This document shows, in pieces, positions 14,763-22,175 of a stretch of DNA of 25,756 nucleotides (the stretch's first letter is position 1; each line of letters starts with the position of its first letter). The DNA comes from JAHZFN01 sp965149945 (GTDB lineage: Bacteria; Bacillota; Dehalobacteriia; UBA4068; UBA4997). The stretch lies in contig CBCTTQ010000028.1 in the NCBI GenBank assembly GCA_965149945.1, forward strand, positions 1-25,756, in the 5' to 3' direction. Below the pieces are notes generated by a model that saw only the letters and a list, made by a program, of their open reading frames with translations, made no database searches and had not been told where the DNA came from. The translations under genes were made by a program, and so were the position numbers.

Positions 14763-15716
14763 TTACTTAATAATTTCAATTTTTCGCGAATCGGCGTAAT
14801 AATTGACCGTGCATCCCAGATGTTCGGCGATAAACCGAACGGGCACCAGCGTGGTTCCGTTCACGATATCGGGAGCGCGTAACAGCGTTTCTTTCTTCCC
14901 GTCTACATAGGCGGTCTTACTGCCGATGGTCATTTCTATCTTCATTTTTTCACCGCCTTTTTCTTCTTCTTTCAAATCGGGCAACCGCAAAAGCCCGAAC
15001 CCGCTCTTGTAGTCGAATCCTTTTTCAAAAACATCCACGCTGTTCTGTTTGATAAACTCCATGGTTTCTTCCCTTGATTTAGGACCTTCTTTGCTCATCC
15101 AAAGGGCAAGCAATCCCGTCACAAAAGGAGTGGCGGCGGAGGTTCCTCGGAACATCGTCAGACCGCCTTTATTGTTCGGGACGTAAATATTGGTGAAGCC
15201 CAGACAATCCAACTCTTTGCCGCCGTTGGAATAAACGGCGATATCGTCCTTTTCTTCTTCATACGCCCCGACGGCGATAAAAAACTCCCGACGGGCGGGA
15301 TAGCGAACCCCGTCCTCGTCTTTATCCCCGTTGTTGCCGGAACCCCCGACGAATACGGCGGGGACGCCTTTGGGGTCGGTCAGGGTTCCGCCTGTAAAAC
15401 TGCAATTGATAATTTGAATTTTGTTCGGATTTTCTTTGCAAAAATCTAAAATACCGCCGTTGGTGGAAGCCGTGGAAAGATAAATCTCCGCCAGCGGCGC
15501 CACCTCGTGAATCACATTCGCCACGCTGAGACCGTGTCCGTCACTTTTTTTAAGCGGTTCGTAGAGGAAATGAATCTGCTCGATGGATTCTATCTGTTCA
15601 TCCGTATGGGTTTTGCTTTCCACTACCGCCACACTGACGCCTTGTCCGAGATAACCCGCCTCATGCCACTGGATGATGTTCGCCTTTTCAAATTCCGCTC
15701 TGTTTTGTTCAATCAT
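14763..15716 (-). CDS. Subtilisin-like (S8) serine protease with C-terminal copper amine oxidase-N-like domain, 317 aa
   Basis: Residues about 15-245 follow the subtilase fold. The strand G-V-S-V-A-V-V ends in E33 where the catalytic Asp should be. His is H61 in D-G-H-G-L-S-V-A, oxyanion Asn is N128 in G-S-G-N-N-G, and the nucleophile is S193 in G-T-S-A-A-T-P. No signal peptide or long propeptide is present. Residues about 258-317 match the copper amine oxidase N-terminal-like (stalk) domain: V-D-G-K-x-x-x-L-x-x-P, then T-L-V-P-V-R-F-I-A-E-H-L-G, common in wall-associated clostridial proteins. The ATG at 15716 lies eight bases after GGAGG; the GTG at 15725 overlaps that site. It lies between the tail-tip and lysis genes, so processing of tail proteins or attack on host surface protein are both conceivable. 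Confidence 0.85.
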   Translation of the reverse strand: MIEQNRAEFEKANIIQWHEAGYLGQGVSVAVVESKTHTDEQIESIEQIHFLYEPLKKSDGHGLSVANVIHEVAPLAEIYLSTASTNGGILDFCKENPNKIQIINCSFTGGTLTDPKGVPAVFVGGSGNNGDKDEDGVRYPARREFFIAVGAYEEEKDDIAVYSNGGKELDCLGFTNIYVPNNKGGLTMFRGTSAATPFVTGLLALWMSKEGPKSREETMEFIKQNSVDVFEKGFDYKSGFGLLRLPDLKEEEKGGEKMKIEMTIGSKTAYVDGKKETLLRAPDIVNGTTLVPVRFIAEHLGCTVNYYADSRKIEIIK

Positions 15717-15756
15717 GAAGAACACCTCCCTATCCGAATGAGTTGCGTCCAGCCCA

Positions 15757-16188
15757 TCATTTCACCTCTTCCCAGGCGGCGGCGTAGTCCGTGGGGCTGT
15801 ATGCCGTGTCCGAAAGGCATTTGTATGTTTTGCCGTCTGTGAAAATCATATATTCCCCCGCCTTATACCTATCATGAGAACCCTGCACAGGCACAAGAGG
15901 TCTCGCCGTTTCCGCGCTTTTCCCATGCAGCGGCCGCCAGAAAGTATACCAGGCGGGATTATTCGGATTGATATCGGGATAGACAGCATTATCATGCGCC
16001 TGAAAACATTCCCAGGTTTGCCCGTTCGCGTTACGGATATTTCCCACAGCATAACTCCCTGCCGTCCATTCTTCATAGAGGCCGCTTGCTCTGATTCGCT
16101 GATCATCGGTGGTGATTTTTACCCCGTTTAATGTTTGACGGCTCAAATAAATCGCACTTGTTAAAGCGTCCAGCAATTTCTGTTCCAT
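15757..16188 (-). CDS. Tail-tip protein with two carbohydrate-binding-like modules, 143 aa
   Basis: After a helical N terminus (1-30) come two short aromatic-rich modules. The first (about 37-88) has Y-x-x-W-x-x-G-S-Y-A-V-G, W-E-C-F-Q-A-H and W-x-x-F-W; the second (about 107-143) has Y-K-A-G-E-Y, Y-K-C-L, and A-A-W. This is the pattern of the ChiC/CBM5-12-like folds seen in phage tail proteins that bind sugars. A receptor-binding role at the tail tip is likely but unproven. Its ATG overlaps the TGA of the previous gene as TGATG; the GTG directly before is the alternative start. Confidence 0.75.
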   Translation of the reverse strand: MEQKLLDALTSAIYLSRQTLNGVKITTDDQRIRASGLYEEWTAGSYAVGNIRNANGQTWECFQAHDNAVYPDINPNNPAWYTFWRPLHGKSAETARPLVPVQGSHDRYKAGEYMIFTDGKTYKCLSDTAYSPTDYAAAWEEVK

Positions 16189-16454
16189 CACAGAGACAGC
16201 CCCCTTTCGATGGCGGAGGAAAGAGCGTCCAGATCACACTGCTCCGCCTTGTTTTTTTCCAACATTTCCAGCCGTTCTTCCAAAGTCGGTTCCGGTTCCG
16301 CTATTTCGGGGTGGCTCCATTGTCCCTCCTGATACAAGTCCCCGATGCCATAACCTTCCGCTAATTCCACAGCCCCCAATTCCGCCGCGAATTCCGCCTC
16401 CGAGACGATGGCGTTCACACAAACACCGCCTCTGATAATTCCGTATCTTGTCAT
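16188..16454 (-). CDS. Small tail-associated protein (XkdW-like position), 88 aa
   Basis: The N-terminal half reads M-T-R-Y-G-I-I-R-G-G-V-C-V-N-A-I-V, then A-x-x-G-A-V-E-L, G-Y-G-I-G-D-L-Y, a pattern recurrent in small proteins encoded next to tail fibres of Firmicutes phages. The second half is an acidic helix with L-E-E-R-L-E-M-L-E-K. The ATG at 16454 is eight bases after GGAGGG. The open frame extends much further upstream to 16880, but that part is the antisense-of-codon shadow of the glycine-rich gene and should not be translated. A structural or fibre-assembly role is inferred from position. Confidence 0.75.
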   Translation of the reverse strand: MTRYGIIRGGVCVNAIVSEAEFAAELGAVELAEGYGIGDLYQEGQWSHPEIAEPEPTLEERLEMLEKNKAEQCDLDALSSAIERGLSL

Positions 16455-16467
16455 ATTGTAATCCCTC

Positions 16468-17343
16468 CTAATACGCGATGATGACAGCGCCGGGGGCGCC
16501 GCTTCCGCCCAAACCGGCTGTTCCGTTCTGGTTAGCTCCTCCGCCGCCGCCTCCGCCGCAACCGTAGGTAGTAGCGTTTCCGCCGTCTCCCCCGATATCT
16601 CGACTCGGATTGCCTTCCCCGTCCTCATCATAACTGGCTCCGCCTCCGCCGCAATAATTTCTGGAGACCATACCGGTCTTATAAAACTCCCCGCCGCCGG
16701 GACGATGATCCGCGTTGTCTTTTCCGGCGTTACCGCCCGCCGAAAACATCTCGCTTTCAATCTTCCCGTAACAACACGGAGACCCCGCTCCGCCGGAAAT
16801 CCCGTAATATCCTCCGTCCAACGGACAGCGACTGTTATACAAATTGTTAATCTTAGGCAACTTGCCCTTTCTGTCTTCATCTGTTTTACCGGTGTTTCCC
16901 GCTCCGTCTCCGCCGCTCATCCCGTTCACCGAATCGCCGCTCAGCAAACCAAAAGAAGAAATCCCCCCGTTAGACGCCCCGACAACAATGACGAAGGTTT
17001 CTTCCGGAGTTACTTTTAATCCGGAATAATACAAACACCCTCCTCCTTTGCCTCCGTTTCCCCCATGGGCGTAGGCAAGGCCGGTATTGGTGTTCTCTTC
17101 CGCCACCACTCCGTCCTCTCCGTCGTATCCTCCGTTGATTAAAAAAACATCGATCTCACTCACTCCTTCCGGCACTGTCCAGTTTTGACTGCTTTCGATA
17201 TAAGTCACCCGTTTGCGCGACCGTCCGTTGATTTCACTAAATTCTTCATCTATTAAATCAAAGTTCGTGTTTAATACTGCAATATCTGCCGCCTCTGTCA
17301 AAAGAGGCTTACTCAATTGTAAATAATCGGTTTTATTCGGCAT
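16468..17343 (-). CDS. Glycine-rich phage tail fibre protein, 291 aa
   Basis: The N terminus (P-N-K-T-D-Y-L-Q-L-S-K-P, then N-T-N-F-D-L-I-D) is a common base for tail fibres in Clostridia. A short strand-rich section follows, including W-T-V-P-E-G-V-S-E-I-D-V-F-L-I. The remaining two thirds are glycine loops: G-G-N-G-G-K-G-G-G, G-G-A-G, and a terminal run of eight glycines near C-G-G-G-G, ending G-A-P-G-A-V-I-I-A-Y. Such polyglycine sandwich tips bind host receptors in other phages. AAAGGAGG precedes the ATG. It probably determines the host range of the particle. Confidence 0.85.
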   Translation of the reverse strand: MPNKTDYLQLSKPLLTEAADIAVLNTNFDLIDEEFSEINGRSRKRVTYIESSQNWTVPEGVSEIDVFLINGGYDGEDGVVAEENTNTGLAYAHGGNGGKGGGCLYYSGLKVTPEETFVIVVGASNGGISSFGLLSGDSVNGMSGGDGAGNTGKTDEDRKGKLPKINNLYNSRCPLDGGYYGISGGAGSPCCYGKIESEMFSAGGNAGKDNADHRPGGGEFYKTGMVSRNYCGGGGASYDEDGEGNPSRDIGGDGGNATTYGCGGGGGGGANQNGTAGLGGSGAPGAVIIAY

Positions 17344-17355
17344 CTGTATCCTCCT

Positions 17356-17922
17356 TTACGCTTCTTCCGCCGCGCCTTCTTTCATCAAATTTTGCCAAGT
17401 CCCGCCGCCAACCATCTCCCAAGAGATAAGCTTCACTTCCTGCCATTCCACATAGGCATAGAGCACCTGTAACACCATATTGGCAGGTACCAATCTACGC
17501 AACAAATCTTTCCCGGCATCCTCATTTTCATAACCGGTTTGTTCTTTATATTTGATAATTAGGGAATACGCGTCCCCACCTTTTTCCACTTTGACGATTT
17601 CACCTAAAATCCCATACATCATTCCCTTCAGTCTGGCAAAATGGATCGGCGGCCGCTGACGAAACTGACTGGCAATGCGATTGCGACGATAATCTAAAGA
17701 CATTCCTGTTGACACCAAACCAAACATCGCTTCATAACGAGCAAGCGCTTGTTCATCAGCGGTCATCAAATATCCGTTTTTCAAAATTTCCCGCGCGTAC
17801 TCTTTTAAATCATCAATTCCCCGATCCGCGCCTTTGCACAATTCTCGAAAAAGCAGTTCTCGATTCAAACACACCGGCAGATAATCCGCCATCCCCAGAC
17901 CATTCTCATACCAAAGATCCAT
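17356..17922 (-). CDS. XkdU/YmfQ-like baseplate protein (DUF2313), 188 aa
   Basis: Length and place directly after gpJ match DUF2313 proteins, which link baseplate wedge to fibres. Typical features are an N-terminal segment L-P-x-x-L-x-x with helices, a central E-x-x-F-G-L-x-x-x-G-x-S-L-D-Y-R-R-x-R-I, and a C-terminal half with strands and L-L-R-R-L-V-P-A-N-M. The start is the ATG at 17922, seven bases from GGAGG, overlapping the TGA of the gpJ gene (TGATG). A GTG directly upstream is in frame but less well spaced. Confidence 0.85.
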   Translation of the reverse strand: MDLWYENGLGMADYLPVCLNRELLFRELCKGADRGIDDLKEYAREILKNGYLMTADEQALARYEAMFGLVSTGMSLDYRRNRIASQFRQRPPIHFARLKGMMYGILGEIVKVEKGGDAYSLIIKYKEQTGYENEDAGKDLLRRLVPANMVLQVLYAYVEWQEVKLISWEMVGGGTWQNLMKEGAAEEA

Positions 17923-18995
17923 CACGATACCTCCAATGTCAAAGTTCCCAAAACAGGAACTTGGTAACTGCTGAAGGTTTTGCTCAAATGCAAAGTTCCC
18001 TTCGTCTCATTCAATGTTATGCTGAGAATATCAGCAACACCGCCCACAGAGAGCATCGCGACCTCCACCGGCGCGGAATGAATCATACTCTGAGTAAAGG
18101 AAATTTCAGCAAGATAGCGCGCCACTGCTTCTTCCAAATCTTCCTGTATGTCCGTTGTAGAGATTCCCTCCTCCAGCACAATCTCTGCTGTTATATCTAT
18201 TTCTAAATTGTCGGCTGACTCAACGGTAACGGTATGCCCGATAGGAGCCAATCCGCAGGAAAATCCTTCCTCATCGACCTGATTGAAAGCATTCGTAATA
18301 GCCGTAACTAAAGAACTATCCACAGCCCGCTCCATTTCAGATCCGATCACCAAGCCAACCGTACCGCCGCCTTTTACCGCGGGGAAAACCTTGACCGCGC
18401 CAACCCCGTCAAAAGACAATGCCTTTTGCTCATAATCAGACACATTTCCGCCAAAAGCAGGAACCGTCAAATTTTCAATATAACGCGCTCGTAAATGTTC
18501 ATCACTTTCCGCTTCTTCCGCGTATTGACTGATGCCCACAATTTCCGCGCTGAAAAGTCCTTCCACATAGGTCAGCGGCAGCAGTATTCCTTCAGATAAA
18601 TTTCCCGCGATTCCGCTGCTTTTCGCTGTTAAAAAAGCTTTCCCGATGCTGATAGTTTCCGTCACTGTATAAACCACCGTTCCGCAGCCGAACTCCGTTC
18701 CGATAGGAACATTCATCAAAGCTTGATTTCCGTCACGAAATTCCCCAATCACAACAGCCCGCGTAGCAGCATTACGAGTTAATCCCACCAGCCCGCACAG
18801 CCGTTCCAAATATTCCCCAACCGCCGTATCAGCCATCAACAAATCTAAGTAACTGTCCAAAAAAGCATAACCCTCCGCCAATTGTGCCGCTGTCGGCGCT
18901 AATGCGGACCAAATCAGGCTGCCTTCCCTTTTGTCGATGGAATCATCCACTTCCGCCAGCATTTCCGTTAAAATTTCATCCATTGTTTTTCCCAT
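17922..18995 (-). CDS. Baseplate assembly protein J-like (XkdT, gp47 family), 357 aa
   Basis: This is a baseplate wedge protein of contractile tails. Matching features are the N-terminal helices (M-D-E-I-L-T-E-M-L, D-K-R-E-G-S-L-I-W), then L-x-x-L-C-G-L-V-G-L-T-R-x-x-A-T-R-A, the strand-rich middle part with P-I-G-T-E-F, and A-E-E-A-E-S-D-E-H-L-R-A-R-Y followed by G-G-N-V-S-D-Y. Length is normal for the family. AAAAGGAG lies upstream of the ATG. It lies between XkdS and XkdU as in PBSX. Confidence 0.93.
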   Translation of the reverse strand: MGKTMDEILTEMLAEVDDSIDKREGSLIWSALAPTAAQLAEGYAFLDSYLDLLMADTAVGEYLERLCGLVGLTRNAATRAVVIGEFRDGNQALMNVPIGTEFGCGTVVYTVTETISIGKAFLTAKSSGIAGNLSEGILLPLTYVEGLFSAEIVGISQYAEEAESDEHLRARYIENLTVPAFGGNVSDYEQKALSFDGVGAVKVFPAVKGGGTVGLVIGSEMERAVDSSLVTAITNAFNQVDEEGFSCGLAPIGHTVTVESADNLEIDITAEIVLEEGISTTDIQEDLEEAVARYLAEISFTQSMIHSAPVEVAMLSVGGVADILSITLNETKGTLHLSKTFSSYQVPVLGTLTLEVS

Positions 18996-19016
18996 TTTTT
19001 CTCCTTTTCCGCCCCG

Positions 19017-19424
19017 TCACAGAGAGATTTCCTCTGTGAAATTTCCCAATCTGCTTTTTACTACAAAATGCACTTCCACGGCATCACGATGGAAGAAAAA
19101 TTGAAATTGTTCCACAGATTGAATTCGATCATCCACCAATAAAGCTTCCTGAATCATCCGCGCCCATTCTGCCTGAACCAATTCATTGCTCTGCCCGAAA
19201 TGGCGCATCAATTCGCTGCCGTAATCAAAACTGTAAATCAAATGCGCATACCGCGGCGTTTCCAAAGCCAGACGCACACTCTGACGTAAAGCGTCAATCC
19301 CGTCCACATACCGTTCCGCCCCATCAGTTTCTCGCAAATTCCAAGTTTTGTTTGGCCATGTACTAGAAACAGCATTCGTCAACTCTCTTTCCGTCGCCAA
19401 ATCTTCCGGTAACATTCTGGTCAT
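19017..19424 (-). CDS. XkdS-like baseplate protein (DUF2634, gp25-related), 135 aa
   Basis: DUF2634 proteins are the Firmicutes counterpart of the gpW/gp25 baseplate wedge protein that starts sheath polymerisation. Visible features are N-K-T-W, V-D-G-I-D-A-L-R-Q-S-V-R-L-A-L-E-T-P-R-Y, I-Y-S-F-D-Y-G-S-E-L, and the I-x-E-A-L-L-V-D-D-R-I motif. GGAGG is seven bases before the ATG. It precedes gpJ with a 21-base gap. Confidence 0.92.
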   Translation of the reverse strand: MTRMLPEDLATERELTNAVSSTWPNKTWNLRETDGAERYVDGIDALRQSVRLALETPRYAHLIYSFDYGSELMRHFGQSNELVQAEWARMIQEALLVDDRIQSVEQFQFFFHRDAVEVHFVVKSRLGNFTEEISL

Positions 19425-19445
19425 GCTTTTTCCTCCCTTTGTTCC

Positions 19446-19745
19446 TTACACTACTTTCTGATCAAAAAGCGAACCCATTCGACCCAACACGCAGTACGTA
19501 TTGCCGATATTCAGCAATAATAATTGATCTCCCACTTCCACAGGACGCCTTAATTCTACGATGCCTTCATCCGTGATCATTTTCAATCCGACCACACTTT
19601 CCAATACCAAACAGGGCTCCACTGGCAACACTAATCCTTGATCCAACACCAATTCGGTAGTGCTTTTTACTGTCGCGACAGAAAACTGAAACATCAGATT
19701 GGACTGCACACAACGCTCAGCAATTTCTTTTATGGCTTGATACAT
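19446..19745 (-). CDS. XkdR-like tail protein (DUF2577), 99 aa
   Basis: The small strand-rich protein matches DUF2577 in size, place and pattern: an N-terminal helix followed by P-x-x-x-x-x-x-V, a central L-V-L-D-Q-G-L-V-L-P, and a C-terminal V-G-D-Q-L-L-L-L-x-x-G-x-x-Y-x-V-L-G-R strand pair. It is thought to be part of the baseplate hub or spike region. AAAGGAGG stands before the ATG. Confidence 0.88.
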   Translation of the reverse strand: MYQAIKEIAERCVQSNLMFQFSVATVKSTTELVLDQGLVLPVEPCLVLESVVGLKMITDEGIVELRRPVEVGDQLLLLNIGNTYCVLGRMGSLFDQKVV

Positions 19746-19756
19746 CGTTCCTCCTT

Positions 19757-20344
19757 TTAACCTGTTACCGAACCACTGCCGGACAATTCCGCCCGCAGCC
19801 TCCGTAACACCCGATCATACACCAATTCTGTCAAATGTTCATAATCAATATCCCGCTCACCACCGATAAACAGTGACTCATCGGCGGATGATACCGCGGC
19901 AGACGCCGTTTCCGCGCGTTCTTTTCCCATTGATGCCTTAATAGGAATCTCCATTGCCAAAAAATTCTTCTCAAACGGAGCCTCTTCCAAGATGTTCTCC
20001 CCTTCAGGGAACATCATGCCACCCTGTTCCGTCGTTCCGCTTTCCTTCTCAAAAACAGACTTTTCCGTCAGTATGGCCGATATCGGAGAAGGATTTTCTC
20101 CTTCTGGCTCCAAATTTGCAGCCGGCTCTTCGGGAAATTCTTCAAAAGAACTTTCAATGAAATCCACCATACCCGTCTCAAAAAGTTCCGTTTCTCCGAC
20201 AAACGCCGTCTCCGTCAACGATTCCCACAATTTGAAAAAGATTTCCGCGGCATTAAACACCGTTTCTTCCGCAACCGCTTCCTCAAAAAAATCTCTAAAC
20301 CGCGTATCATCCTCTTCGGGAATCCACCATTCTTTTTTTTCCAT
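19757..20344 (-). CDS. Acidic protein of unknown function inserted in the baseplate cluster, 195 aa
   Basis: I do not recognise this protein. It is strikingly acidic (long Glu-rich stretches through residues 1-140), low in predicted order in the middle, and has no hydrophobic segment. Only the C terminus looks conserved in type: D-I-D-Y-E-H-L-T-E-L-V-Y-D-R-V-L-R-R-L-R-A-E-L, an amphipathic helix of a kind seen at the C terminus of small proteins in contractile injection clusters. The ATG at 20344 is preferred over the GTG at 20356, which directly abuts the preceding stop. In PBSX, XkdQ and XkdR are neighbours, so this gene is an addition. It could be a hub chaperone, spike adaptor or a tail-length factor; none is supported by motifs. 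Confidence 0.75.
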   Translation of the reverse strand: MEKKEWWIPEEDDTRFRDFFEEAVAEETVFNAAEIFFKLWESLTETAFVGETELFETGMVDFIESSFEEFPEEPAANLEPEGENPSPISAILTEKSVFEKESGTTEQGGMMFPEGENILEEAPFEKNFLAMEIPIKASMGKERAETASAAVSSADESLFIGGERDIDYEHLTELVYDRVLRRLRAELSGSGSVTG

Positions 20345-20356
20345 ACGCTCCCTCAC

Positions 20357-21319
20357 CTATTTCACACAGTCCAATTTCATGATATATCCCGACGCGCCGC
20401 TGATGACATGCTCCGCGCTGCGGATTAAATAACTGCCTTCTATATCCAGCTGCGGTAAAGAAAAATACGGCCGAAACCCTGCTCGACAGCGCGTATCTCC
20501 CAAAGCTTTTATCCAGATAGCCTCCTTTGGAGTTGAGTTTTGTTTCAAAATTGACTTGGCTAAATTTTGCACCTGGGCACGATTATAATCTTTATCCACC
20601 TGTTGATAATACCGCAGCCGACCGTATTGCTCCATGTTTTGACTGTTTTGAGTAGCATAACTTTTGTAGTTGGGATTATCCACTGAATACTGCGTCAATT
20701 TTACTTCCGTAAAAAACTCTTCATCAATGGTCACCCTGCGTTCTCCTTCAATGACAGCATTTTCTCCGGTAAATTTCAAATTCAATCCCGTCTGTTGTAA
20801 CGGTGTCAGATACAGAAACCCCGATTGATCATAAAGCACATATCGCAAATTCAACTGTTTTTCCGCTTCATTAAGCACCGTGCCGATCATGTCTAAATAG
20901 GTTTCCCCGCGAAAAGTCAGAAGCGGCACCGTATAGGGAATTTCTGCGATATCTCCTTTCGGCAGCCCGCAGCAGCTTAAAATATTTTTCACAATATCCG
21001 ATGCTCGCTGGTGATAAAAGATTCTGCTGTCCCGATTTAAAAGATAACGCGTCCGATCATAACAAATAACCTGATATCTCCCCTGATAAAATCGAACATC
21101 AAAAATATATCCGCGAAATACCGGCAATCCGTCACAATAAAAAACCACTTTCTGTCCGGGCCGAAAATCAGGATGTACACTAAAAGCGTCACCCCACAGA
21201 CAAGTGAATTCCAGACGTCCCGCCTGTCCCCGATAATACGTATACCACCGCAATTCTGTATAATTTAACTCATAAACATCATTGGGATACCATGTCCAAA
21301 ACAAACGATATCGACTCAT
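20357..21319 (-). CDS. XkdQ-like tail hub protein (gpD family), 320 aa
   Basis: The protein follows the late control D/gp27-like hub fold of XkdQ: an N-terminal strand-rich part (L-R-W-Y-T-Y-Y-R-G-Q-A-G-R-L-E-F-T), P-G-Q-K-V-V-F, G-Y-I-F-D-V, then the central R-A-S-D-I-V-K-N-I-L and the C-terminal domain with L-A-K-S-I-L-K-Q-N. The start at 21319 is the ATG overlapping the stop of the LysM gene as ATGA; the open frame continues to 21424 inside that gene but has no signal. Expected to join spike and tube. Confidence 0.9.
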   Translation of the reverse strand: MSRYRLFWTWYPNDVYELNYTELRWYTYYRGQAGRLEFTCLWGDAFSVHPDFRPGQKVVFYCDGLPVFRGYIFDVRFYQGRYQVICYDRTRYLLNRDSRIFYHQRASDIVKNILSCCGLPKGDIAEIPYTVPLLTFRGETYLDMIGTVLNEAEKQLNLRYVLYDQSGFLYLTPLQQTGLNLKFTGENAVIEGERRVTIDEEFFTEVKLTQYSVDNPNYKSYATQNSQNMEQYGRLRYYQQVDKDYNRAQVQNLAKSILKQNSTPKEAIWIKALGDTRCRAGFRPYFSLPQLDIEGSYLIRSAEHVISGASGYIMKLDCVK

Positions 21320-21963
21320 GATAGACGAATCACCTGCCCCACATAAATCAAATTCGGGTTGCTGATATTGTTTAGACGAGCAATTTCCTTGTAGCGACTC
21401 CCATCTCCCAAATATCGTTGACAAATCCGCCAGAGACTGTCGCCCTTCTGCACCGTATAAGTTTGAGGGGTTTGTGATTCCGTCGGCCGACCGCTGTTGC
21501 CGCCGTCTATCGTACCACTGCCGTTATTGCTGTAAACAGGCGTCAGCTTGTACCATTTGTATTCCTTTAATAACAGCCGAAAATAAATATCTCCTTCTTC
21601 TCCCCAGTTTTCCCAATAATCAAATTGCTCAATGGAACAAGGCAGACTCAAATCCCGCGCGCCGCCGCTCACTGTTAGACGCATCGGGCGCAAACTGTCC
21701 CGCCAGGAGATGATTTTGCGTACGCATTCCGACGGAGCATAGGTAATAACCACCCCTTCACAAAAATAACTGCTTTGCTTTGGGAAAAAACTCTCCACTA
21801 AAATTCTGGATCCCATAGGATAATCCAACACGCTGACCTCGCCCACATTCATCAGGGCATACGATTTATGGTTGCTTTTGGTTTCAACGGAAAGACGCTC
21901 CGGATTCACCGGCAGTTCTATCCATTCCGCCATATTGTTAAAACTCAAATAAATTTTTGTCAC
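21316..21963 (-). CDS. XkdP-like tail protein with C-terminal LysM domain, 215 aa
   Basis: The N-terminal 150 residues form the domain found in contractile tail proteins next to the hub (P-V-N-P-E-R-L, then W-R-D-S-L-R-P-M-R-L). A Ser/Gly/Thr linker leads to a LysM domain at 168-215, with Y-T-V-Q-K-G-D-S-L-W-R-I-C and L-I-Y-V-G-Q-V-I. In eCIS and phages these proteins sit at the tube base and hub. The start is a GTG at 21963 with GGAGGTG upstream; an ATG at 22053 lies inside the chaperone extension and has no support. It directly follows the frameshifted chaperone, where the tape measure gene would be expected in between. Confidence 0.9.
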   Translation of the reverse strand: MTKIYLSFNNMAEWIELPVNPERLSVETKSNHKSYALMNVGEVSVLDYPMGSRILVESFFPKQSSYFCEGVVITYAPSECVRKIISWRDSLRPMRLTVSGGARDLSLPCSIEQFDYWENWGEEGDIYFRLLLKEYKWYKLTPVYSNNGSGTIDGGNSGRPTESQTPQTYTVQKGDSLWRICQRYLGDGSRYKEIARLNNISNPNLIYVGQVIRLS

Positions 21964-22010
21964 TTTTTCACCTCCGCCGTATTTCGAATCATCAGTTTGC
22001 CGCGGTTCAT

Positions 22011-22175
22011 TCAGCATTTCCTTTTTGCCTGAGCCAAATCCAATTCGATACAAGCCAAAACAAAGGCCCTTTCACCGCGGCTCATTTCCGCAAATTTCTT
22101 GGGGAGGATACCATACTCTTTCAGGGCATAATAGCCATAGAAAAAATCTCCACGACCTGCCCGAATCACTTTTTT
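22011..22175 (-). CDS. -1 frame extension of the tail assembly chaperone
   Basis: The frame entered by slippage at 22169-22175 runs 52 codons to a TGA at 22011. It carries G-Y-Y-A-L-K-E-Y-G-I-L-P and E-R-A-F-V-L-A-C-I-E-L-D-L, the pattern of the second half of Gram-positive tail chaperones (T domain of the lambda G/GT analogue). It has no ribosome binding site or suitable start of its own; the full fusion would be 195 aa. Confidence 0.75.
   Translation of the reverse strand, partial: KKVIRAGRGDFFYGYYALKEYGILPKKFAEMSRGERAFVLACIELDLAQAKRKC

Noticed and set aside
16455..16880. Long upstream part of the frame containing the 88-aa tail gene (230 codons in total)
   Set aside because: It overlaps the glycine-rich fibre gene in another frame, is Arg/Ala-rich as expected for a shadow, and the ATG at 16454 has a perfect ribosome binding site.
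19757..20344. Acidic protein as a very short tape measure
   Set aside because: It lacks the long helical, hydrophobic-heptad character of tape measures and lies downstream of the hub gene; kept only as a hypothesis to test.
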